Positions 52,483-61,082 of a stretch of 64,000 nucleotides of DNA are shown here, piece by piece. The stretch's first letter is position 1; each line of letters begins with the position of its first letter. The stretch is taken from positions 1 through 64,000 of the forward strand of contig CAYGOC010000006.1 in NCBI GenBank assembly GCA_964351495.1, in the 5' to 3' direction. The stretch is from CAYGOC01 sp964351495. GTDB taxonomy: Bacteria; Chlamydiota; Chlamydiia; Chlamydiales; SM23-39. The position numbers were made by a program, and so were the translations under genes. The notes beneath the pieces are model-generated. The model ran no database searches. It had not been told where the DNA came from and saw only the letters and a program-made list of their open reading frames with translations.

Positions 52483-52511
52483 ATTATAGCATGATTTTAA
52501 TTAATTTTAAA
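52483..52511 (-). promoter_or_regulatory. Promoter of the satellite operon, same downstream motif as at 48556
   Basis: On the minus strand TATAAT (52488-52483) lies 17 nt from a weak TTTAAA (52511-52506). The sequence TATAATTACTAATAGG matches the translocator promoter at 15 of 16 positions, although the genes downstream are only distantly related. The ATG is 50 nt beyond the box. Confidence 0.6.
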
Positions 52512-52627
52512 GCAAATATTTAGAGGGGGTTTTGCAAGCTTCTTATAAAGAGTGTTTTATGGTTTTTTATTTTCTTTATATGCTGAAATTAAAAGGTTTA
52601 CGTTTGTTTTATTAGGGTTGTTTTTGT

Positions 52628-52656
52628 TTGTTTAAAATTAATTATTATGGTATAAT
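52628..52656 (+). promoter_or_regulatory. Extended -10 promoter of the serine-rich gene
   Basis: TTGTTT (52628-52633) and TATAAT (52651-52656) are 17 nt apart, and TGG (52648-52650) directly precedes the -10 box, giving an extended -10 (TGnTATAAT). The transcript would start near 52663, inside the palindrome that follows. Confidence 0.65.
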
Positions 52657-52660
52657 AATC

Positions 52661-52675
52661 TATCTACGTTAGATA
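52661..52675 (+). promoter_or_regulatory. Palindrome at the transcription start of the serine-rich gene
   Basis: TATCTA (52661-52666), CGT and TAGATA (52670-52675) form a perfect inverted repeat. It is flanked by AATC and (C)GATT, which extend the symmetry with a one-base bulge. It lies right after the -10 box, where a repressor would block the promoter or the mRNA 5' end would fold. Confidence 0.5.
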
Positions 52676-52702
52676 CGATTTTTTATAAAAACAGGTTTTA
52701 TT

Positions 52703-54007
52703 ATGTCCGTAAGTCATTTAGGTGGGTCCAGTTCAAGCAGCTCAAGCAGCTCAAGTAGTCCAAGAGCCGCTTTATCTTTAGAGCCGTCCAGGTTTTCTTC
52801 CTCTGAAGGGGGACTGCCCCCGGGGGTGTCTGCGGCCTTATCTTTACAAAGAGAGCTGCCAAAACAGCAGCAAAGAGTTTACGAGAGCTTAAAAAAACAT
52901 GAGGTTTATGTAGTATCAGGCTCTTTTACAAGAAAGCTGGATATTCCTGAGAAGACTTTAGAAAAAATCTCTTTCAAAGCCTCTCAAATCCTATACGAAA
53001 AAGGGATTGATTCTAGAGGAAAAGAGATCTCTTTAGACCTTACCGGACAAAGAATAAAACTAACTTCTAAAGATCCGGCAACAGGGGCAGAAAAAGCAGA
53101 GCATATCTCTCTTTCTTTTGAAGATCTACAAGAGGAAATAGAAGCAGTACAAGAAGAAAGAGCATTTACAGCTAGAAAGTGTTCTTCTATTCTTAAAGGA
53201 GACGAAAACGAACCTTTTGCTTTGAAGGTGTTTTCAGAAGACTTAAGAAAGTCCGTGCAGAACTCTCTTAAAAAAGCAGAAGGAGCAGTGGGGCTTTTAC
53301 AAGAAATCCTTTCTAAAACTAATTTTACCCGAGCACAAAAACAAGATAGGCTACAGAGATTCCGAGATATAATTACAGAAAGAAGGTCTTTTATAAGGAA
53401 GATACAGGAAAAGAAAGAAGCGGTAGAAAGGGAAGCTGTTTTACCGGGCACGCCTGCTTATGAGCAAAAAAGGAAAAGATTAGAAGAGATAGAAGCGTTT
53501 TTAAAAAAAGTAGAAAAGGCAGATGTTTTTGCTTTAATGCTGGTAGTTCTTATAGAAGAAACCCCTTCTTTAGAGAAAAAACAAGAGTTTTTAGAAAAAA
53601 TCATCAGTAGCTTTTTAGGAGAAAAAGATCCTAAAAACCTCTCTTCCCAAGATAAAGAATACATAAAAGATATCCTAGCTATTTCTTTAAATAGTAGGGC
53701 AGAAGCAGAAGATACCTTAAGAGCTTACAGAAGAGATTCTATAGAAGAACTTTTATATAAGAAAGCTTCTCCAAATAAAAGAGGGGCCCAAAGGGTTCCT
53801 TTTGCAAGTTATGTAAGAGAGCATACAGGGCAGTTTTTTACAGATCCTTCTAAAGAAATCGTAGACTTCTTTGCAGAAGAATATCAAGAAGAGCTTGTCG
53901 AAGAAGAGGAAGATCCCCTTTTTGTTACGCCTCCAGGCTCTCCGGGTTACAAACCGGGCTCTAGATTAGATGCGAATCAGACTCCATACATCGAAGAAAT
54001 GGATTAA
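52703..54007 (+). CDS. Serine-rich unknown protein, putative T3SS effector
   Basis: The 434-aa protein starts with a run of 11 serines (residues 9-19) in a polar N-terminus, the kind of low-complexity leader common in chlamydial T3SS substrates. Residues 55-400 are charged and helical, with a coiled-coil stretch (about 190-270). The acidic C-terminus contains TPPGSPGYKPGSR. It has no signal peptide or membrane segment. The gene has its own extended -10 promoter and palindrome and lies next to the satellite operon in the divergent orientation. I recognise no domain; the effector role is inferred. Confidence 0.7.
   Translation: MSVSHLGGSSSSSSSSSSSPRAALSLEPSRFSSSEGGLPPGVSAALSLQRELPKQQQRVYESLKKHEVYVVSGSFTRKLDIPEKTLEKISFKASQILYEKGIDSRGKEISLDLTGQRIKLTSKDPATGAEKAEHISLSFEDLQEEIEAVQEERAFTARKCSSILKGDENEPFALKVFSEDLRKSVQNSLKKAEGAVGLLQEILSKTNFTRAQKQDRLQRFRDIITERRSFIRKIQEKKEAVEREAVLPGTPAYEQKRKRLEEIEAFLKKVEKADVFALMLVVLIEETPSLEKKQEFLEKIISSFLGEKDPKNLSSQDKEYIKDILAISLNSRAEAEDTLRAYRRDSIEELLYKKASPNKRGAQRVPFASYVREHTGQFFTDPSKEIVDFFAEEYQEELVEEEEDPLFVTPPGSPGYKPGSRLDANQTPYIEEMD
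52733..52759 (+). repeat. Three 9-bp tandem repeats encoding serines
   Basis: TCAAGCAGC occurs twice in a row (52733-52750) followed by the variant TCAAGTAGT (52751-52759). Copy-number change by slippage would add or remove three serines without breaking the frame. Confidence 0.75.
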
Positions 54008-54031
54008 AAACGCTTCCTTTAAGCGCTTTTA
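54006..54031. terminator. Bidirectional terminator shared by convergent genes
   Basis: CGCTT (54011-54015) and AAGCG (54021-54025) pair around CCTTT. The arms extend as AAAA/TTTT past one mismatch, with T-rich runs on both strands. The hairpin covers the last codons of clpX and follows the stop of the serine-rich gene, so it can end both transcripts. Confidence 0.5.
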
Positions 54032-55245
54032 ATCTCTTTTTTGACAACAGGGTCCCTGCCTTCGGTAATCATCTCTTTTTCAATGACAACCTCTTTGATA
54101 TCACTCGATGAGGGAATTTCAAACATAAGATCTCTTAACAGATTTTCTATGATCATCTTTAATGCTCTAGCACCTGTTTCCGTAGAGCGCGCTTTTTTAG
54201 CTATTTCCTCTAAAGCCTCTGTAGTAAAAGAAAGTTTCACCCCTTCTTCTTTGAACATTTGAGTGTACTGCTTAATCAAAGCATTTTTAGGAAGAACTAA
54301 AATATTGATCAGATCCTCTGTGGTAAGTTCATTACAGTTAGCTATATTATTAAACCTTCCTATGAACTCAGGAATTAGCCCGAACTCAATGAGATCCTCC
54401 GGCTCTACCTTTGATAAGAAGTAGTTTTTCTCCTGAATATGCTCTTCTTTTTTATCGGCTTGTTTGAACCCTATTGTATTTTTTCCGAGCCTTTTTGCAA
54501 CCAGCTTATCTAGGTGTACAAACGCTCCCCCTACAATGAATAAGATGTTTTGGGTGTTGATTTTGATATATTCCTGATTTGGATGTTTCCTTCCTCCTTT
54601 AGGAGGAATATTAGCTACGGTCCCTTCCACAATTTTAAGGAGAGATTGCTGTACCCCTTCTCCAGATACATCTCGGGTAATAGAGACATTCCCGGAGGTC
54701 TTTCGAATCTTATCAATCTCATCTACGTAGATAATGCCCATTTCAGCTCTTGCTATATCGTAATCGGCAGCTTGAACAAGCCTTAGGATAATATTTTCCA
54801 CGTCTTCTCCCACGTATCCTGCTTCAGTGAGGGTGGTAGCATCGGATATAGCAAAAGGGACGTCTAAAATAGAAGCTAAAGTTCTTGCTATCAAAGTTTT
54901 TCCCGAACCTGTGGGTCCTATTAGTAAAACATTAGACTTGGAATACTCTATATCAGAGTTTTGAGAAAGAGAGCGGATCCTTTTATAGTGGTTATACACC
55001 GCCACAGAAATGGTTCTTTTAGCCATTTCTTGCCCTATGATGTACTCGTCTAATTTCTCTTTAATCTCTTTTGGTTTTAAAATAGTAAAGCCTTCCGAAG
55101 AAGGCTTTTTTTCCAAGATATCACAGCATAGGCGAACACACTTATCACAGATATACGCGTGAGGTCCCGATACTAGTTTTTCAACAGAATCCTCTGATCT
55201 TCCACAAAAAGAACAGGCGGCTATTTCAGGTGCTTTTTTTTCCAT
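54019..55245 (-). CDS. clpX: ATP-dependent Clp protease ATP-binding subunit ClpX
   Basis: The 408-aa protein has the N-terminal zinc finger (CSFCGRSED, CDKCVRLC), an AAA+ domain with Walker A GPTGSGKT (near residue 110), Walker B GIIYVDEIDK, the IGF loop (KNTIGFKQ, near residue 270) that docks ClpP, and a C-terminal small domain. It unfolds tagged proteins for ClpP. It starts just 1 nt after the clpP stop, in the chlamydial order tig-clpP-clpX. The length is usual. Confidence 0.97.
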   Translation of the reverse strand: MEKKAPEIAACSFCGRSEDSVEKLVSGPHAYICDKCVRLCCDILEKKPSSEGFTILKPKEIKEKLDEYIIGQEMAKRTISVAVYNHYKRIRSLSQNSDIEYSKSNVLLIGPTGSGKTLIARTLASILDVPFAISDATTLTEAGYVGEDVENIILRLVQAADYDIARAEMGIIYVDEIDKIRKTSGNVSITRDVSGEGVQQSLLKIVEGTVANIPPKGGRKHPNQEYIKINTQNILFIVGGAFVHLDKLVAKRLGKNTIGFKQADKKEEHIQEKNYFLSKVEPEDLIEFGLIPEFIGRFNNIANCNELTTEDLINILVLPKNALIKQYTQMFKEEGVKLSFTTEALEEIAKKARSTETGARALKMIIENLLRDLMFEIPSSSDIKEVVIEKEMITEGRDPVVKKEIKSA

Positions 55246-55246
55246 A

Positions 55247-55873
55247 TTATTTCGAAGCTGTTTCAGCTAGTTCCTTTTTTTCTTTTTTCTCTTCTTTAGA
55301 ACCCGCTATTTGATCAATAAGACCATATTCTAAAGCTTGTTTTGCGCTCATATAAAAGTCTCTTTCAGAATCTGTTTCAATTCTCTCTTCCGGCTGTCCA
55401 CAAAAACCTGCTAAAAGACGAATCGTAGCTGCTTTCATCTCTAAAATCTCCTGAGCTTGTCTTGCAATATCTTCTGAAGATCCACCTACTCCTCCATAGG
55501 GTTGGTGTAGCATTATACGGCTGTTGGGTAAGGCAAAACGTTTCCCCTTAGTTCCTGCAGCAAGTAGAAGAGCCCCCATAGAAACAGCCTGCCCAATACA
55601 GTAGGTGTTTATATCACATCCTAAAAAAAGCATAGTATCTAAAATAGCAAGGCCTGCTGTTATGAGCCCTCCGGGAGAGTTGATGTAAAGATTAATATCT
55701 TTTTTAGGATCTTCCATTTTCAAGAAAAGAAGCTGGGCAATTACCGTATTGGCTACTTGATCGGAAATTTCTGTGCCAATAAAAATAATACGATCCTTTA
55801 AAAGGCGAGAAAAAATATCCATCGATCTTTCGCCACGACCTGTATCTTCAATTACATAGGGAGTTAAAGACAT
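55247..55873 (-). CDS. clpP2: ATP-dependent Clp protease proteolytic subunit (paralogue 2)
   Basis: The 208-aa serine peptidase shows the Ser in GQAVSMGALL, the His in MLHQPYGG and the Asp in ERDFYMSAKQALEYGLID. INSPGGLITAG is typical. It is encoded beside clpX and tig (as CT706) and is the second ClpP in the window, so this organism keeps the two-ClpP system of Chlamydiae. Its C-terminus is extended with Lys/Glu. AAGG precedes the ATG. Confidence 0.94.
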   Translation of the reverse strand: MSLTPYVIEDTGRGERSMDIFSRLLKDRIIFIGTEISDQVANTVIAQLLFLKMEDPKKDINLYINSPGGLITAGLAILDTMLFLGCDINTYCIGQAVSMGALLLAAGTKGKRFALPNSRIMLHQPYGGVGGSSEDIARQAQEILEMKAATIRLLAGFCGQPEERIETDSERDFYMSAKQALEYGLIDQIAGSKEEKKEKKELAETASK

Positions 55874-55934
55874 ATATTATACCTTAAGTTTGGGTTGTAA
55901 ATAGCCTACTTATAGAAGTAGGTTCACAGCTTCG

Positions 55935-57221
55935 TCAAGTCTTTTTGTTATGTTTTATAACGTGATCCTGAGCTCTTTGTAATATAATTCTAGAAAGAGC
56001 CAACGCAAAAAACTCATTAGGGATCTTTTTCGGATCAATGCTTAAAGGACCATAAGCTTGCAAGCTTTTAATAGCCTCTTCTTCCACTTCCTTATGGGTA
56101 ACAGAAATTCCCTCATCTTGAATTACCTTTCTAGAAAGGTAAAAAAGGCGGACAGCCTCTTCCGCTTGCACTTTAAAATGAGCTTCCATCTTCTCTCTTT
56201 CTTCTTTCCCCATTTTTTCTACATTCTCCCGGTTTTTAGGATTTTCTAAAAACTGCTTCTTTCTATGGGCTTTCTCTGCTTCTATTAAAGAAGAGGGGAG
56301 ATCAAAAGGGATTTTTAAAAAGAACTGATTTACCTGATCTCGAACTTCTTTCTCTTCTTTTTCTTTTTGCTTTTTCTCTAACATTTCTTTGAGCCTTTCT
56401 AGGAGCTGTTCTTTAGACTGCACACCAATCTGCTTTAGAAATTCTTCCTCTAATTGAGGTAGCTCTGCCTTTTCTATTTTTTTAACAGTAATAGCTACCT
56501 TCTTAGGCTGAAACTCTTTCTTTTCTTCCTCTGATAGCTCCGGGTCCGCCTCGCTTATTCCTTCGACAACATCTGCTGTCTTTGCTCCCAAAAGAATCTT
56601 TTTCATCCAAGAAGCCATAGAGTCCTGGGTTACTTCAAACCGGGTTCCGGAAAAAACCTCTTCTTTGGGTTCTTCTAAAGTAGAAAGGTCTAAAATAACA
56701 AAATCACCCTCTTCTATTCCTCTTTCTGTGACAGGAATCCATTTAGCATAAAAAAGAAGAAGCTGTCTTAAAGACTCATCGACTTCCTTTTTTTCAATTT
56801 TTTTCTTTTCGGGCTCTTTTATAGAGCACTCAGTAGGATCTACTTTCGGAATAGTAGGTTCGACTTCAAACTGAAAAGAAAAAGAAGCCTTTTCTTCAGA
56901 AAAATTTTGTAACGTATATTGGATATTGGCTTTTCCGTGAAGTATAGGGAGTTTGCTCTCTTTTAAAGCCTCCTGAAAAGAGGTGTTTGCAAGCTTTTCT
57001 TTTGTTTTCTCTTCTACTTGGGGCTTGTGGGTTTTTAATATAAAGGAGGCCGGGGCTTTTCCTTTTCGAAAACCGGGGATGTTAACCTGTTTGTTGATCT
57101 CTTTTAAAGCCTCTTTCTGTGCTTTTTGGATCAAGGAAGGATAGGCCGTTACTAAAAGCTCTACCCTGCAGTTTGGATGGTTCTTTATTTCAAATGTGAT
57201 GTTCTCTTTCGTATCTGACAC
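55935..57221 (-). CDS. tig: Trigger factor
   Basis: The 428-aa ribosome-associated chaperone begins with a ribosome-binding domain containing the GFRKGKAP signature (about residues 50-57). A PPIase-like region (about 150-245: GDFVILDLSTLEEPKEEVF) and a long helical C-terminal arm domain follow. It binds nascent chains at the exit tunnel. It lies upstream of clpP2-clpX and downstream of tRNA-Gly. In the FKBP-like domain some insertions are unusually Glu/Lys-rich. Confidence 0.93.
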   Translation of the reverse strand: MSDTKENITFEIKNHPNCRVELLVTAYPSLIQKAQKEALKEINKQVNIPGFRKGKAPASFILKTHKPQVEEKTKEKLANTSFQEALKESKLPILHGKANIQYTLQNFSEEKASFSFQFEVEPTIPKVDPTECSIKEPEKKKIEKKEVDESLRQLLLFYAKWIPVTERGIEEGDFVILDLSTLEEPKEEVFSGTRFEVTQDSMASWMKKILLGAKTADVVEGISEADPELSEEEKKEFQPKKVAITVKKIEKAELPQLEEEFLKQIGVQSKEQLLERLKEMLEKKQKEKEEKEVRDQVNQFFLKIPFDLPSSLIEAEKAHRKKQFLENPKNRENVEKMGKEEREKMEAHFKVQAEEAVRLFYLSRKVIQDEGISVTHKEVEEEAIKSLQAYGPLSIDPKKIPNEFFALALSRIILQRAQDHVIKHNKKT

Positions 57222-57239
57222 AAAAATCCTCTTTGTTAT

Positions 57240-57311
57240 AGCGGGTGATGAGGTTTGAACTCACGACCCTCACGTTGGCAACGTGATGCTCTACCGCTGA
57301 GCTACACCCGC
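57240..57311 (-). tRNA. tRNA-Gly (anticodon GCC)
   Basis: The minus strand folds as a cloverleaf: acceptor GCGGGTG/CACCCGC, D arm GCTCAGCGGTAGAGC, anticodon stem TCACG/CGTGA around TTGCCAA, and T arm GTGAGTTCAAACCTCAT. The discriminator is U (57240), normal for glycine. CCA is not encoded, so it depends on RNase Z and a nucleotidyltransferase. It lies just upstream of tig. Confidence 0.97.
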
Positions 57312-57601
57312 AAATTACATCAAGAGGAACAGAGTACCACGGAAAAAGTTAATATGAAAACAAAAAAAGAATTTTAAAGGGAGGTTGGATAGCAGGCAGG
57401 TGTGAAAAATTTCTCTTACTGTTAAAAATCTATTTTTTTCTACAATGGACGTTTGCGGAATCGATAGCGCACCTATTCTTTTGTTATGGGTTTTTGAATT
57501 TTATCGGAGCTTAAAAAAACTAGTAGTTTTTTCTTGCAGGTCTAAAAAAAAAAGGGTAAACCATTGGTATAGCACCCAACAAAATAATTTAAGCTGGTTT
57601 T

Positions 57602-60600
57602 ATGTTGAATTTTCGAAAACTTAAGCAAGATTTTTCCTCAGCAATTTTAAAAGAGGGAAAGCAGCTTCATGAAAAAGAAAAAGTAGTTCAAGCAAAAGTA
57701 ATTCGCTTTGATAAAGATACCATTCGATTTAACGCTAAAATTTTAGGTAATTATGATAATACGTATGAAAGTGAAATTGAAATAGACCGCTTCGAATCAG
57801 AAACAGTTCACTCTAACTGCGACTGTCCTTATAGATATGACTGTCAACATCTAGCCGCTTTGATTTTTCATCTAGAAGCCAAGATAGACTCGTTAATTGT
57901 GCAGTACTCTAAAGAAAAAGATATAGCTAAAGATGGCTCTTTAGAGCCCTCTCAGAAACAGGTTCTTTTAGACACCATCAAAGAAGCAGAGAGTAAAGAA
58001 GAAAAAAAACAAGACGAACTCTATCAAAAACAACTTTTACAAGAATATGTGGCTGCTTCTTCTACTCTTTCCAAGTCTCCTTTTTTTCTCTCGGAAGAAA
58101 AACAGATTGTTTCTAATGTAGAACTGGCTCTTATTTTTAATCCGAAGTCGATCATATCTCCTAAAAAGGGAAAGGTAGAGTATCAAATGGCTTTGAGACT
58201 TCCCTTTAGGACTAAACCTTTACAAATCACCCAAGTCAGAACTTTTTTTGAGGCGCTTCGTTTTACTTCTGCCGTAAGTATCGGTGGAAAAAGATACTTT
58301 TTTTCTTGGGATTCCTTTGATCTTGTGGCCTCTTCTGTTTTAAAAGTTTTAATAAACAGATCGTATTTTGTAGAAGGATCTGAAAGAGCGCAAAGAAGTG
58401 CTTTTGTAGACTGGGATGCTTTGGGTTCCCTTTTTTCTGAGACCCAAAAAATGGCAGAAAAAAAAGCACTTCCTAGAGGGTTTGACAATACGGAGGAGCT
58501 TCCTTTAATGCCTTCTCTTTACTATGGTAATCTAGAGACGCCCATAAGGTATAGCCCTAAGCCTGCAGGGCTTCGTTTTGTTTTAGAGTCAATGAACACT
58601 CCTCCTTCGAAGCTGTTTGTAAAACCAATGATCCTTTTAGATTCTCACATGATATCGGTGGAGGAAGCGGTTTTATTTGCTTGCGGGACCCCAGGTATGA
58701 TCTATCAAGACACGTATTACAGTTTTTCTCCGCTGCTCCAAAGAGAACATTTAATGAACTTAGAAGTGCTTCGGGAGATGACTATACCGGAGCCTTTGTT
58801 TGGGACTTTTGTGGAAAATGCGATTCCGGAACTAAAAAAATATGGAGAGGTTACGAATTTAAGGGAGATCGAATCGGTTACCACGCTTCCTTTTGTTTCT
58901 AAATTAAAAGCAGAATGTAAGCTTACCTATTTAGATGGAGAGCTAGAAGCAGAGCTTTGGTTTTACTACGAAAACCATTTAGTTCCTGCTTTTTCTTCTC
59001 AGCTAAAATATGAAGATATTCTCCCGTTTGTTTCAGAGAGTGGTATTTTAGCCAGAAACCTAGTGGAAGAGAATCAGATTATAGATGCTCTTTTTCAAGA
59101 TTTTGTTTTCAATACGCAGCAAGGGGTTTTTGTTGCTAAGACAGAAAAGAAAATCGTAGAATTCATGACAGAGACAGTTCCTAAGTATCAAGATATAGTT
59201 CATTTTGATTGTCCTCAGAACTTAATGGACCAGTTTATCTATGATGAGACGCAGTTTTCTCTTTCTTTGACTACCTCTTCTAAAGTGGGATACTACACGG
59301 TAAAACTCAAAGTAGAAGGAGCCTTAAAGGGTATCCGTTTAGATCTACTTTGGGATTGTATCTCTTCTAAAAGATGTTTTATTGAACTAGACTTGAGTAA
59401 AGTCAAAAAGGAAGTTGCCCGTTTTTCTAAAATTTTAGTGTTAGACTTAGAAAAAACAGCACAGATAGCAGCCTTATTTGATGAGATTGGTATTGCTAGG
59501 CTAGATACACACGAAGAAGAAAGACCTTTGTGGAGTTTAGTTAGTATCGATGAAAAAGCGTATGAGCATCTTCCTGTAAAACTTACCTTTTCTCCCGAGT
59601 TGAAAGAGATACGAAGTCAGCTCTTAGGAGAGTCTAAAATGAGCTTTTCTGAGATCCCCAAAGAGATTCAGGCCACTTTAAGACCCTACCAAGAAGAGGG
59701 TGTGCATTGGGTGGAGAGGCTACGTCATATGTATTTAAATGGAATTCTGGCAGATGATATGGGGCTAGGTAAAACGCTTCAGGCAATCTCTGCTATTACG
59801 CAGCTTAAAAAGAAGCACCAAAAAGGAACAGCTCTAATAGTTTGTCCTACTTCTTTGTTATACAACTGGAAAGAAGAAGTAGCCAAATTTAACCCCAACC
59901 TGCCTACTTTGGTGATAGACGGGGCTCCTTCTGTTCGAAAAAAGTTGGTTCAGTCTCTTTCTGAATATGCCGTAGCGGTAACTTCTTATACCCTTCTTCA
60001 AAAAGATGTTGATTTATACAAGGAAGTGCATTTTTCCTATCTTATTCTAGATGAAGCGCAGCATATCAAAAATCGAGGAACTCGTAATGCTAAATCGGTA
60101 AAACAAATCGAGGCTACTCATAAGCTTATTTTAACGGGAACTCCCATTGAAAACTCACTCGATGAAATGTGGTCTCTTTTTGACTTTTTAATGCCCGGAT
60201 TTTTAAGTTCTTATGATCGCTTTATAGATCGCTATGTAAGGGTAAATAAAGATAAGCACCCGGAAGCGATGAATTTTTTAAAAAGAAAAGTCTCTCCTTT
60301 TATCTTAAGACGTATGAAAACGGATGTATTGCACGATCTTCCTCCTGTTTCTGAAATTGTCTACCATTGTCAGCTTTCCAATACACAGATGGAACTGTAT
60401 AGATCTTATGCAGAATCCGCTAAAGATGAGCTTACTAAATTAGTAGAAAAAGAAGGGTTTGATAAGGTTCAAATCCATGTTTTGGCCACTCTTACTAGGT
60501 TAAAGCAGATTTGCTGTCATCCTGCGATTTTTGCAAAAGAAAAAGCAGAAATGGGAGATTCCAGTAAATATGATATGCTTTTAGAGCTTTTACAAACACT

Positions 60601-61069
60601 AGTGGGAGGGGGACATAAAACGGTTATCTTTAGCCAATACACCAAAATGCTTCATATTATGAAAGAAGACTTTGAACAACGAGGGATCTCTTTTTGTTAT
60701 TTAGATGGGGCTTCTAAAAATCGTCTTTCTATAGTAAAAGAGTTTAACGAAAATAAAAAGATTCCTGTTTTCTTAGTTTCTTTAAAGGCGGGAGGTACAG
60801 GGCTCAATTTAGTAGGAGCAGATACAGTTATTCATTACGACATGTGGTGGAACCCCGCTGTTGAAAACCAAGCAACCGATAGGGTTCATAGAATGGGACA
60901 AACCAAATCTGTTTCTGCTTATAAGTTAGTAACCCTCAACACAATCGAAGAAAAAATTGTAGAAATGCAAAAAAGAAAAAAAGGATTGGTCAAGAAAGTA
61001 GTGAGTTGCGATGATGAAGCAATCGCAAAACTTACTTGGGAAGATGTATTAGAACTTCTACAGACTTGA
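57602..61069 (+). CDS. SWIM zinc-finger SNF2-family helicase (second paralogue)
   Basis: The 1155-aa protein has an N-terminal SWIM finger (C73, C75, C81, H83 in NCDCPYRYDCQHLAA), a long middle region and a C-terminal SNF2 motor. The motor has GILADDMGLGKTLQA, LILDEAQHIKN, LTGTPIENSLDEM, SLKAGGTGLNLVGA and DRVHRMGQTK. It sits before mreB, like CT708. It is paralogous to the helicase at 17654; this copy keeps a more standard DEAQ box and motif V. The 290-nt leader to the tRNA gene is A/T-rich without a certain promoter. Confidence 0.93.
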   Translation: MLNFRKLKQDFSSAILKEGKQLHEKEKVVQAKVIRFDKDTIRFNAKILGNYDNTYESEIEIDRFESETVHSNCDCPYRYDCQHLAALIFHLEAKIDSLIVQYSKEKDIAKDGSLEPSQKQVLLDTIKEAESKEEKKQDELYQKQLLQEYVAASSTLSKSPFFLSEEKQIVSNVELALIFNPKSIISPKKGKVEYQMALRLPFRTKPLQITQVRTFFEALRFTSAVSIGGKRYFFSWDSFDLVASSVLKVLINRSYFVEGSERAQRSAFVDWDALGSLFSETQKMAEKKALPRGFDNTEELPLMPSLYYGNLETPIRYSPKPAGLRFVLESMNTPPSKLFVKPMILLDSHMISVEEAVLFACGTPGMIYQDTYYSFSPLLQREHLMNLEVLREMTIPEPLFGTFVENAIPELKKYGEVTNLREIESVTTLPFVSKLKAECKLTYLDGELEAELWFYYENHLVPAFSSQLKYEDILPFVSESGILARNLVEENQIIDALFQDFVFNTQQGVFVAKTEKKIVEFMTETVPKYQDIVHFDCPQNLMDQFIYDETQFSLSLTTSSKVGYYTVKLKVEGALKGIRLDLLWDCISSKRCFIELDLSKVKKEVARFSKILVLDLEKTAQIAALFDEIGIARLDTHEEERPLWSLVSIDEKAYEHLPVKLTFSPELKEIRSQLLGESKMSFSEIPKEIQATLRPYQEEGVHWVERLRHMYLNGILADDMGLGKTLQAISAITQLKKKHQKGTALIVCPTSLLYNWKEEVAKFNPNLPTLVIDGAPSVRKKLVQSLSEYAVAVTSYTLLQKDVDLYKEVHFSYLILDEAQHIKNRGTRNAKSVKQIEATHKLILTGTPIENSLDEMWSLFDFLMPGFLSSYDRFIDRYVRVNKDKHPEAMNFLKRKVSPFILRRMKTDVLHDLPPVSEIVYHCQLSNTQMELYRSYAESAKDELTKLVEKEGFDKVQIHVLATLTRLKQICCHPAIFAKEKAEMGDSSKYDMLLELLQTLVGGGHKTVIFSQYTKMLHIMKEDFEQRGISFCYLDGASKNRLSIVKEFNENKKIPVFLVSLKAGGTGLNLVGADTVIHYDMWWNPAVENQATDRVHRMGQTKSVSAYKLVTLNTIEEKIVEMQKRKKGLVKKVVSCDDEAIAKLTWEDVLELLQT

Positions 61070-61082
61070 AAAGGATAAATTC

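Noticed and set aside
55876..55881. TATAAT 2 nt before the clpP2 start codon on the minus strand
   Set aside because: Transcription would begin inside the start codon, the -35 spacing is poor, and AAGG overlaps as the ribosome binding site. It is probably chance in A/T-rich DNA.
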